64,000 nucleotides of DNA from Arabidopsis thaliana (Eukaryota; Streptophyta; Magnoliopsida; Brassicales; Brassicaceae), in contig NC_003070.9 of assembly GCF_000001735.4 (NCBI RefSeq), positions 27,079,971 to 27,143,970 of the forward strand. The letters are read 5' to 3'. Position 1 is the first letter of the stretch; every line of letters starts with the position of its first letter. The notes under the pieces are model-generated. The model searched no databases. It saw only the letters and a list, made by a program, of their open reading frames with translations, and had not been told where the DNA came from. The position numbers and the translations under genes are program-made. This document shows, in pieces, positions 25,694 through 35,111 of the stretch.

Positions 25694-27873
25694 ATTATAT
25701 AATTTCGTTTTGTGTTTTTTTTTCTTCATTGTAGGGCCTTTTATAATTACCATTAACAGAAACAAAAATATTCATAGCTCCCAAATTAACTTTAATATGT
25801 GGAATAATCAAGAATGGTTGTCTTGTGATCACTATGGTACCATGGTCTACTACGGACCACCAGGTAATAAGGCATGGGTTTAGAAGGAGTCATTGACTAT
25901 TGACGAATCAAAAGTCTTACAAGACACAATCCGACAGAAACAAATTAGAAAAAGAAGAAAAAGACAACAGAGTACGACCGTTCGATTAATATCATGCATG
26001 TACTTATACAACCCTACACTTCCAGTAATTTTTGGTAACTTTACCAAGTCAAACGCAGTATAATCTCTTATGTAACTACTTTGTGATACTTGAGGTTATG
26101 GATATTTTCGAATATGTCTATTTGAGTTAAAATAAAGCTACGGCCTACGTCACATGTCATTTAAAAAGAAACTAGGTTGAAATTCTGTGCTATACTAAAC
26201 TAAAAGATGATACAAGAATCAATTACTTTTATAAGCAAATTGAAAATCTCAAAATACAAGATTTCATATACCATTTTAAGTGCATATAGGTAGACTAATA
26301 GAAAAGCAGGTGAAACTCTATGAGCCTATAATATATAAACTTTGTGATTCTTTATCCACAAAATATTAATTCCATAGGCCATAGACACTTTAGATAGTGT
26401 GATACAAAATGAGCAAACCCTAAATCCTATTGATTTAAGGTTTCTGATCGTACAACTTCGGTCAAGTTCATAGAAAAACTAGGGAAAAGATTCGTAAACA
26501 ATAATATTTTTCTCTGAAAATCATGATCAAATTCTAAAAAAGAGAGAGTATTGGATCGCACTTTGTATACTTTAGGCTTGACAGGGTCAACGAGTTGCTT
26601 TTATGTCCTTGTTTTATTCCAGATTTTCGGCCATTTACTTTTTTTTCTTTTCTTTAAATTCTTTTGGTGGGAAAAACTTTTTTCTTTTACTGGTAAAGTA
26701 AGAACTGTTTTATCTATATACATTATCATGGACTTAAAACTTGAAAGCTGAAATCTAAAAATTAGTGATAAAGTTTGGACGAAAAATTAGCAGTTAACTA
26801 AAATGATTTGTTTTGAGACCAAAACTAATAATAATAATCAAGATCTAGCTTTTTTTCATGTGGGAATAAGAATAATAAAAAGGAGGCAAAACGGGTTGTT
26901 GAGGAGAGTGATTAACATGAATCACCGCTCACCAGTAACGTCTTTATCGACAAAAAAACAATTTAAAAATGGTGAGTGGATTAGTATTAGCAACCACCAA
27001 ATAGATTTAACTATAATAAGATAACTAAACTAATTAGCTGTATATAATTTCTTTTAACTATACATTAATTAATCCCTCTCGTAAAATAAGTAGATATGAT
27101 TGTAGTCTTTTCAAGTATGAACAACCAACAAATCTCACACTAAATATCTCCTTCGCGTTAACTTAAACAGTACACATCACGTAGTCTTTATCAAAACACT
27201 CTTAAGGTTAAAGAAATAATACACCTAAATTAAAGAGTTAATTAGGTGATGATCACGGTTAAAGAAACTTAGATGGGAAAATCAAGGTTAAAAAAATTCA
27301 CCTAATTTTATTTTTATTTTATAAAGGTTCTTAATTACATCACTGATCTATAGGATTAGATACTCTAAGAATGTTCATGTTCCATTCTAATTAATTATAT
27401 ATTTAAAAAACAAATCCGAAAATTAGCTTGCATAATTATCCAAAAGTAACAATGATGATTTTTTTTTTTTTAACTGTGTCAATTTTAATTTTAACCATGG
27501 CAAAGCAAAAAAATGAAGGGTTTTCGACAAGAAAGAAGAACAGTGTAAGAAACAAATAAGTCAATAAAGGTTGAATTGAATAGAGAATTTAGATGGATAG
27601 TTTCTTCCTGCAATCACACCATTCATATCCACTTGTTTTTATCCTTCTCAATCATTCTCTCTTCTCTCTCCCTCTCTGTTCTCAAACTCCATTTTAGTAG
27701 CAAGCTTAGATCTCCTCCTTCCACAGTCACTTTCTCTTCTTTCTCTGCTTTTGTTTCTTCAATCGATTTGCTTCAGATTTCCCCAGATTATATAGAATTC
27801 GATGTCAAGACACAGAATTCACATGGGTTTTGTCTAAAAATCATAAAAATCATATCTTTTTACGGATTTGAAG
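25694..27873. other. Spacer with the TCP22 promoter and long leader
   Basis: About 2.2 kb, AT-rich, with no supported gene. The last 300 bases are CT-rich and look like the TCP22 leader. They contain two upstream reading frames, listed separately. Confidence 0.55.
27593..27837 (+). promoter_or_regulatory. Upstream reading frames before TCP22
   Basis: One ATG-initiated frame of 34 codons spans 27593-27697 and one of 11 codons spans 27802-27837, both before the TCP22 start at 27874. The shorter frame is very probably within the leader; the longer one depends on where transcription starts. A repressive effect is inferred. Confidence 0.45.
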
Positions 27874-29001
27874 ATGAATCAGAATTCCTCTGTTGCGGAG
27901 GCGACGCTTCAGCTTAATTCCGGTGAAAAACCATCGCCGGGATCGATTCCGTTTATCTCCTCTGGTCAACACGGAAACATAAGCACTTCAGCGACGAGTT
28001 CGACAAGCACAAGCTCAGGTAGTGCTCTTGCCGTAGTTAAATCCGCCGTGAAAAAACCAACTAAAGATCGGCATACTAAAGTCGATGGTCGTGGACGGCG
28101 AATTCGTATGCCGGCGATGTGCGCCGCTAGAGTTTTTCAGTTAACAAGAGAGTTAGGTCATAAATCTGATGGAGAAACCATCGAGTGGCTTCTCCAACAA
28201 GCTGAGCCAGCTATCATCGCTTCTACTGGTACTGGTACGATCCCGGCGAATTTCTCAACACTTAACGCTTCTTTACGCAGTGGTGGTGGCTCCACCTTGT
28301 TTTCTCAGGCGTCGAAATCTTCTTCTTCGCCACTCTCGTTTCATAGCACTGGAATGTCTCTTTATGAAGACAATAACGGTACTAACGGATCATCGGTAGA
28401 TCCTTCTAGGAAGTTACTGAATTCAGCCGCAAACGCGGCTGTTTTCGGTTTTCATCATCAGATGTATCCACCAATAATGTCGACGGAGAGAAATCCGAAC
28501 ACTTTAGTGAAACCTTATAGAGAAGATTACTTTAAGGAGCCGAGTTCTGCAGCGGAACCAAGCGAGAGTTCTCAGAAAGCGAGTCAGTTTCAGGAGCAAG
28601 AGTTAGCTCAGGGTCGTGGGACGGCTAATGTGGTGCCTCAACCTATGTGGGCGGTTGCGCCAGGGACTACGAATGGAGGTAGTGCGTTCTGGATGCTTCC
28701 GATGAGCGGTTCGGGTGGGCGGGAGCAGATGCAGCAGCAGCCTGGTCACCAAATGTGGGCGTTTAATCCAGGGAATTATCCAGTTGGGACAGGACGAGTA
28801 GTAACTGCACCAATGGGGTCAATGATGTTGGGAGGTCAACAGCTAGGATTAGGAGTGGCAGAGGGCAACATGGCGGCTGCAATGCGTGGCAGTAGAGGCG
28901 ATGGTTTGGCCATGACTCTAGATCAACATCAGCATCAGCTCCAACATCAAGAGCCAAACCAGAGTCAAGCTAGTGAAAATGGTGGTGATGACAAAAAGTG
29001 A
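27874..29001 (+). CDS. TCP22: Class I TCP transcription factor TCP22
   Basis: Single exon of 375 aa. The open frame extends six bases upstream but only to a TTG, so the ATG at 27874 is the start. The TCP basic helix-loop-helix domain lies at about residues 62-120 ([20 protein letters not shown], then the helix-loop-helix region with [20 protein letters not shown]). The shorter basic region is typical of class I (PCF) members, which bind GTGGGNCC and related site II elements (TGGGCY). The rest is Ser-, Gly- and Gln-rich, with His/Gln repeats near 350-362. Class I TCPs promote cell proliferation and activate ribosomal and mitochondrial gene promoters; site II motifs sit in front of the very next gene. 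It should be At1g72010. Confidence 0.95.
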   Translation: MNQNSSVAEATLQLNSGEKPSPGSIPFISSGQHGNISTSATSSTSTSSGSALAVVKSAVKKPTKDRHTKVDGRGRRIRMPAMCAARVFQLTRELGHKSDGETIEWLLQQAEPAIIASTGTGTIPANFSTLNASLRSGGGSTLFSQASKSSSSPLSFHSTGMSLYEDNNGTNGSSVDPSRKLLNSAANAAVFGFHHQMYPPIMSTERNPNTLVKPYREDYFKEPSSAAEPSESSQKASQFQEQELAQGRGTANVVPQPMWAVAPGTTNGGSAFWMLPMSGSGGREQMQQQPGHQMWAFNPGNYPVGTGRVVTAPMGSMMLGGQQLGLGVAEGNMAAAMRGSRGDGLAMTLDQHQHQLQHQEPNQSQASENGGDDKK

Positions 29002-29550
29002 TCAATCCTTTTCTCTAGTTCCACCTCATGACATTGTAATGACCACACTCGAGTTTGAAGATTCGCAATCTGCGGTTTGGCTATTAGCAACTCCATTTGT
29101 AAAACATGTTTTGGCGATGGCGGTTGAATGCTGCCATGCTTGAATGACAAATATGGTGAAACAGATAATGGTTTTAAGCTTTTGAACAGATTTGTCACAT
29201 CATTTGTGGGTTTTTGTGTGCCTATGTGTGTTTTCTTGATTTCATCTCTCCTTTTGATTGTACCTTTTTATTAATAGATTTGTGAATATGTTGATCTTTC
29301 TTGGCTTTTGGGTTCTACGATACTCAAACAAAACTTTCACTTCCAATCAAAGTAAAAAAAAATATATCTGTCAGATTATCATTATTACAGCATCAAACAG
29401 CCAGCAAAAGAGGAAGACACAGAAGACTTAACCATAACGATAAGACTTGTGGCTAAGATCCAAAGGGAGAAAGAAAAACTCTCTTGCAAAAGCAGAGTTT
29501 GAGAATTCATACAAATTATTCAAGCTGTGAACAAGAGCATCCTGAGGGAC
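29002..29550. other. Convergent spacer between TCP22 and the COX7c-like gene
   Basis: Holds the 3' untranslated regions of both converging genes. No other feature is seen. Confidence 0.6.
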
Positions 29551-30357
29551 TTAACCAGATTGAGTCTTCCTCTGCTGGAAAACGACTGCGAAGATAGGAA
29601 CCCCAACACCGATGCTGAAAGCGGTGAATACACCGAGAGACATCTTGAGAGCTTGGTACTTCATGCGGTCCAAATTGTACATGTGTTTTGCGTGGAGGTA
29701 GTATTCATCGTAACCACCATGTCCTCCTCCGCTCATCTTCTTAACTCCAGTCGAGTGGAAGCTTCTAGTCACTGTTGTTGATGATATCAAAGAAATCTTC
29801 AGCAAGTTTTGAAATATTACCAATCAAACACTCATAAATCATCTTATAGCCCATTTAGTTTCAAGAGATACATCAAAACAAGCTGATCATAGCATGAACA
29901 TGGAGCCTTTCACTGATCAACCAAAACTATCAAAACACGAACATGGAAAATTTCCATGAAACAAGGAAACATCAAAATATGCATTTCTAATTTCATGATA
30001 CAATTTTTCAGCCTAATCATAAACAATCTGTTTCGCATCACGCCATTAAAGCGTGTTTCTATGACAAATTCGCGAGCAGAGAAGTTTCAAATCCCAGAAT
30101 TCAATCAACGAAGAATCGCATCGGAATCAATCCGCGGCTAATCAGAAACATTGATATCTAGGCAATCAAACAAAACCTTAGAATAATCGATTCCTGGGAA
30201 ATCAAACAAAACCCTAGACAACAAAAAAGGGGAAAAACAAAGAAATGCAAAACCAATTCAGCAGATACTTCTATTGGTACTGACCAGATCTGGAGACTGA
30301 TGCTTCGGAAGAAGCAATGATCTTAGATACAGATCTGATGCTGGTGCTCAACGCCAT
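29551..30357 (-). CDS. Small mitochondrial membrane protein, probable COX7c-like complex IV subunit
   Basis: Two exons: 30357-30285 and 29771-29551, giving 97 aa. The N-terminus (MALSTSIRSVSKIIASSEAS...) is Ser/Arg-rich and lacks acids, as a mitochondrial presequence should. A Gly/Tyr/His-rich loop follows, then one membrane segment at about 66-87 (KMSLGVFTAFSIGVGVPIFA) and a basic tail. I recall this locus (At1g72020) as carrying the misleading database name TonB-dependent heme receptor A, while proteomics found it in complex IV (COX-X3), and it is now considered COX7c-like. That assignment is from memory. The intron is 513 bp. Two site II motifs lie just upstream, as in many nuclear genes for respiratory subunits. 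Confidence 0.8.
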
Positions 30358-30916
30358 GATTCAGAACTAATCGAGAAATTGCAAATGATGAACGACTTCT
30401 CTGGAAATTTTACGGCGAATTTGTTTTGGGGAGGAGAGGAGACTGAGAAATGAGAGATGATATCACACGTGCAAAGCGACATCTTCTTTTGGGCCAGGCC
30501 CATTTACTCTTACACAAGGCCTTTATTTAACTGTGTTGTTCAAATATTTTTGTTTTAAGTAAAAGCTGACAAAAATGTTCAGAAAAAAAAAACTTTGGGA
30601 ATTTTCTTAGGAATCATATAACATGTCAAAATAAAAATTCATGTCACTTTCTTTGATGAACATGAAATATACTAATTTTTGCTTGCAAATCTCCACGTGT
30701 AGAGTCACCATTTGTCCACGTAGCTGAACTATTTTATCTTTTCTAACCCCAAAAAAATCTCTGGATGGTCATGAGCTAGCGATGATTCTTAACCACAGAA
30801 AACAGACGATGGAAGCAAGAAGCGTATCTTATCTCTACGTTTCATATTAAAGCGCATGAAAACGAACATAATAAAGATTCTCTTTTTTTTTTTTGAAAAA
30901 TGCTAGAAAAATAAAC
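30358..30916. promoter_or_regulatory. Divergent promoter region with site II motifs
   Basis: Separates the COX7c-like gene (minus) from GNAT10 (plus). TGGGCC and GGCCCA occur close together near 30489-30502; these are site II elements bound by class I TCP factors. A CACGTG core lies near 30465. Whether the motifs serve one or both genes cannot be told from sequence. Confidence 0.5.
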
Positions 30917-31855
30917 ATGGGTCACTTGCCACAGAGCCTCTACTCCGCCGCTGGACCAAAGTTTCCATATCCTGGAAGCTCCGGTCTAGGAGTAGATCAA
31001 CGGAAGCTGACGTGGAGCCGCTTCCCGGTGTTCCTACGGTGCGCGTCGACGGAGTCGTTAACGAGTTTGACTCAGAATAATGCGGCGGAGATAGAGTTGA
31101 AGTATCTGGTGAGTCAACACGGGTGGGACGTGAGGAGATTGAATAGAGACGACGAGGATGAGATCAGGAGAGTGTCTCTTGTTCAAGCCGAAGCTTTCCA
31201 CATCCCTCTTGCTCTTTTTGATGATTTTTTCTTCATGTTTTTTCAGGTTTGTTTATTTTTCATTCTCATATATGATTTACATTGAAGATTATTGTTTTGA
31301 TGTATATGAAGATTTTGATAATATGTAATACAGGCAGAGGTTCTATCAGCACTTCTTTACAAACTAAAGAATTCACCACCTGACAGGTAAAACAAATAAC
31401 ATAACATAATTTCTTTAAGACTAGTTTTTAAATGTGATTAATTATAAAAGTTTTAAGAATTTGGCAGATATGCATGTCTCGTGGCGGAGCAAACAAGTGA
31501 AACTGAAACTTTGTCGAGCTCAAGTGTTGTCGGAGTAGTTGATGTAACAGCTCAAACTGAAAGTTCAGTACTTCGCTATTTTCCGGGCGTCGAAGAATAT
31601 CTATACGTCTCGGGTTTAGCTGTCTCAAAATCTCAAAGGAGAAAGAAGATGGCAAGTACATTGTTAAAGGCATGTGATGTTTTGTGTTACTTGTGGGGTT
31701 TCAAGCTTCTTGCTCTAAGAGCTTATGAAGACGATGCAGCTGCTAGAAATCTTTACTCGAATGCCGGCTACAGTGTGGTCGAGACTGACCCGTTGTGGAC
31801 CTCTACTTGGATAGGCAGAAAACGTCGCGTTCTTATGAGTAAACGCTTTTCTTAG
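30917..31855 (+). CDS. GNAT10: Plastid GNAT-family acetyltransferase
   Basis: Three exons: 30917-31246, 31334-31386 and 31468-31855, giving 256 aa. The first 50 residues are rich in Ser, Arg and small residues and lack acids, consistent with a chloroplast transit peptide. The GNAT fold follows (DVRRLNRDDEDEIRRV start; VVGVVDVTAQ strand; LYVSGLAVSKSQRRKKMASTLL acetyl-CoA region; ARNLYSNAGY near the end). Plastid GNATs acetylate protein N-termini and lysines. I recall this locus (At1g72030) as GNAT10 in that group. The pyrophosphate-binding loop is atypical: the conserved Gly of the Q/RxxGxG/A motif is replaced by Lys (QRRKKMA). Confidence 0.85.
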
Positions 31856-32188
31856 GCGTTTTCTTCATGTACATTTTGGTTAAAACAATAAACACACTAC
31901 CATCTAATTGGATACAGAGTAAATGTGCAGAAACATGAACTGAACTGAAATTTTAGACGACCAACAAGATTTCAAGAAACAAATTATCCAGAGACCAAAC
32001 TTTTATACAAAAGGGTTAAACTAAACGGTGGCACGACCATGTTTTGTTTCTACATCTAAGATGGACAAAAGCGGCAGCAAACGTTTTTTTCCTAAATAAA
32101 CGATATAAAAGCCGATCGAAACTATTGACATTCAATAACCTGACACGCTCCCTTGGAGCCAACAAAAACAGAGTCAGTGAATGGACAG
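31856..32188. other. Convergent spacer between GNAT10 and dNK
   Basis: Only 333 bp between the two stop codons, so it must contain both 3' untranslated regions, which may overlap. No other feature is seen. Confidence 0.6.
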
Positions 32189-34278
32189 TCACGCAGACGG
32201 TCTAGTGAGGAGTGACTTGAGATCTAGAGGCGGGAGATCTAATCCCGGGACATGATTGCCTGCTGGTCCCATCCAGAGACCTCCATTCTGATGTGGTAGC
32301 AGTACCGGCGACTGACTGTTGCTCTTCTCTGTAGATGTTTCTTGCTTCTTCTTCACAAACTCAAAGAACTCAGCGACCTGGCGTGCATACCTTTTAACAA
32401 CATCAATCAAGAAAGTATCTATTAGATTTATGATTCCAAATAAGTTATGGTGACATTACAGTAGTGTGAGCACTTACTGTGTCTTTGCTTCAATATCCCG
32501 GCTGAAGTCGATATTGGGTTCACAGTCCAAAACCAGAGCAGGGACCTGTTACAACCAATGAACCAGTCTAAGCAAAATCTATCTTCAGACTTTTAGCACA
32601 AAGAATGCAAAAAAGAGATAAGTTTACCTTCTGGATACTAGAATGCATATGATTTCCTTCCAAGTAAAAGACACGGTCCTTTATATCAGGATGCAGAGAG
32701 TTGTCCATGTGTAAAGATGGTCTACTAACAGACAATACACCATGGTTTCCGCTCTCAAAGGGAAGCAGCCAGCTCTCGTGCTTCTCGTGCAAATCTTGGA
32801 GGTATTTCAGAGAGACTCCGCCTTCTTCTGCTCGTTTCCTGAGCATCATTCGCTTGTGGCAAGTGTCTGGACTCGCCCTTAAGTATATAAACCCATCAGG
32901 AACAAGTCCAGGTAAAGAAGAGACAACCGGATCAAACCAAGAGTCGTAAATGCTGATCTCCATCTCATTCATCCATTTCGCTTCATGAACCGCACGCACA
33001 AACACCTAAACACCAAATTCCACAACATATTAAGTTTCCAATCACACATTTCAAACTATAAATTTTAATAACGTTGGCTTTAAAATTACCATTCGGTCAC
33101 TGAAGACACTCCTTTCCATCAACCTGAGAGGTTTAACCCCAGAAGCAGACTCTTTCTCCTGCATCAGCCGAGTGACAAACACATAGTTCTGGAAAGTATA
33201 AGCATACCTCTGAGGCTCAGAGTAGAAAGCATCCAATATATTGAAATGGTCAGGTCCAACATCTTGCCACTTATCAACTGGCTCAGGAACAATCTCAACA
33301 AGGTCTTGTAACTCAACAGTCTCATTCGCTATCCTCTGAAGAAAAGTTGATTTACCAACACTGATGTTCCCTTCAACACAAAACGTCAAACGTTTCTTCA
33401 CATTTAGATTAGGTTCAGGGCCAGAATCCTTAAGCTCATCATCCACACTCTCTTTAATAAACGTTGTTATACTCTCCGCATGGTTTCTATGTATAATCCC
33501 AACAGAGCTCCTAAGATAATCAACCATCTTCTGACTAGCCTTCCAAAACTGAGATTACAAATCAACCAACCAAAAATAAAGATTGAAACTTTCAATACTT
33601 GTCTCAAAACCCGCAAGTTAAAAATTGAAGATTCAAAAGTACCTTATCCTTATAAAGCTTCTTGAGCTCTGCAACATCACCAATCCCATTATCAACAAGC
33701 TTTCTCTGATTCCTTAAACCAACTCCAGGAATCTTCAGCAAATCTGGATTACCAACAAACTCACCACTTCCACTAGAGCTCCGGTTTCTACGGTTCATCC
33801 TCACAGGCTTCTCATCTTTCTCCTCGTCTTCATCTTCTCCGTCAGACTCTTCCTCGCTTTCAACCACTGCTCCAGCAGTAGCATTAACCGGGGTTAAACC
33901 ACCAGTAGAGTCTGAACAAAACAACGCACGCCAAGACCCAGTTCGACCAACCCAAGCCCGGTTCGTACCGTCAATTGAACACCGGCAAGTCCGGTAACCA
34001 GCTGTTGAGAACCGAACAGACGCCGGTGCCGGTTTATGAACAGTCCTCTGTAGATAAGCAGAGAAACCAACACCGCCTGAAGAAACAGAAGCCGTTGTGG
34101 TCGGCATAGCGGAAGTAGAGAAGAAACAAGTGGAGAGAGGTTTAGTAGTAGAACAAGGAGGGAGATTTTTAACGGGGGTCTTAAACCCTAGAGAGATAAA
34201 ACCGGCGGCGAGAGAGTTCACCGGCGTAGAGAGAACAGGGGTTGAAGAAGTGGTACTTTTGCACAGAATCTTCTGCAT
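32189..34278 (-). CDS. dNK: Deoxyribonucleoside kinase dNK
   Basis: Five exons: 34278-33643, 33548-33090, 33005-32628, 32545-32478 and 32390-32189, giving 580 aa. The kinase domain covers about 265-505: P-loop EGNISVGKST at 271-280, the ERS motif at 357-359, and an Arg-rich lid (KRMMLRKRAEEGG). It phosphorylates deoxyribonucleosides to monophosphates for the salvage of dNTPs. In front lies a 210-residue extension: a Ser/Thr-rich, possibly organelle-targeting N-terminus, an acidic patch (about 140-160) and a helix-hairpin-helix-like segment (NPDLLKIPGVGLRNQRKLVD). That extension is absent from animal dNKs as I know them. The C-terminal end (about 535-580) is Pro/Leu-rich. An E2F-type site and a telo box lie upstream, fitting S-phase expression. 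It should be At1g72040. Confidence 0.93.
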
Positions 34279-34382
34279 CGTTTCCGTTTACACGAGCATT
34301 TCACATCACTCAGAGAAATAGAAACCCTAGTTTCAGAGAGAGAAGGGGATAACAAAAAAGAGGGCTTTTGTGTGGGTTTTGG

Positions 34383-34390
34383 TTTGGCGC
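34383..34390 (-). promoter_or_regulatory. E2F-type site upstream of dNK
   Basis: TTTGGCGC is an exact match to the TTTSSCGC E2F/DP consensus, 105 bp before the dNK start codon and about 40 bp from a telo box. E2F sites drive S-phase genes, and dNK supplies DNA precursors. Confidence 0.6.
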
Positions 34391-35018
34391 AAAGACAGAG
34401 GAAGAAGAAGAGAGAAAGTTGCGTTTTAGGGTTTTTAATTTTATTGATTAAAATCATTAATTTCAATTTTGTGGTGTGGTTAATTATTTAATTAATTAGA
34501 AGATATGATTATGGGATTAATACGTTTTTTAATAAATCGTTATGGGGAAAAAATGTTAAAAAATGGTGATGTGTCCTGTCCTTGAGGTGTTATTTGTCAT
34601 CTTTACGAAGTTGTGTAGCACACATGACACGTGCGGATAACAAATAAGTACATAATCATTTTTTTATTGTTTAAAAAAACGCTTGTTTTTGAATTGGACT
34701 GGTTTTTTATTTGGGCCTACCCTTTGTTAAAACGATGACCTAATTGAGCTTATCGACTGTAAATTTTTCAAAAATGTTACAGATGCAGGGCCCATTAGAT
34801 TTAATGGACCGATTGTGACGTTTCAAATTTGTTCCCTTTTTTCCTGGCACAAGTCTAACTTTTCGTTTTGCAAAGATCCCTTGTCTATTTTCTACTCGAT
34901 TTTGCAAATTTGTTGTAATTCTAATTTAAATTTGTTATATGGGCTTGAAAGGCCCATTATACAATTAGAAGCCCAAGTGTTCTAGGTTAGATTTCTCACT
35001 CCCGGAAAAAAGAAGCTG

Positions 35019-35028
35019 ATATATAAAT
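35019..35028 (+). promoter_or_regulatory. TATA box of TFIIIA
   Basis: ATATATAAAT, 48 bp upstream of the in-frame ATG at 35067 and 93 bp upstream of the ATG at 35112. With a start site about 30 bp downstream, either codon could be the first one met. Confidence 0.6.
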
Positions 35029-35111
35029 GGCCATTGTTACTTCAGCTTCTACTGTGCGGCGTCTTGATGGAGGAGATAAACCCTAGTTCTTCTGTAGACA
35101 ATAAGAGAGAC

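Larger units (their letters stand above)
34279..35111. promoter_or_regulatory. Divergent promoter region between dNK and TFIIIA
   Basis: 833 bp between start codons. On the dNK side there are TTTGGCGC (E2F consensus, 34383-34390) and TTAGGGTTT (telo box, minus orientation, 34427-34435). Several GGCCCA/TGGGCC motifs occur near 34712, 34790 and 34950. On the TFIIIA side there is a TATA box at 35019-35028 and AAACCCTAG at 35078-35086. These are motifs typical of proliferation and ribosome-linked genes. Confidence 0.6.

Noticed and set aside
27576-27917. 113-codon frame before TCP22
   Set aside because: It opens with a TTG and not an ATG, and spans the leader into TCP22 out of frame.
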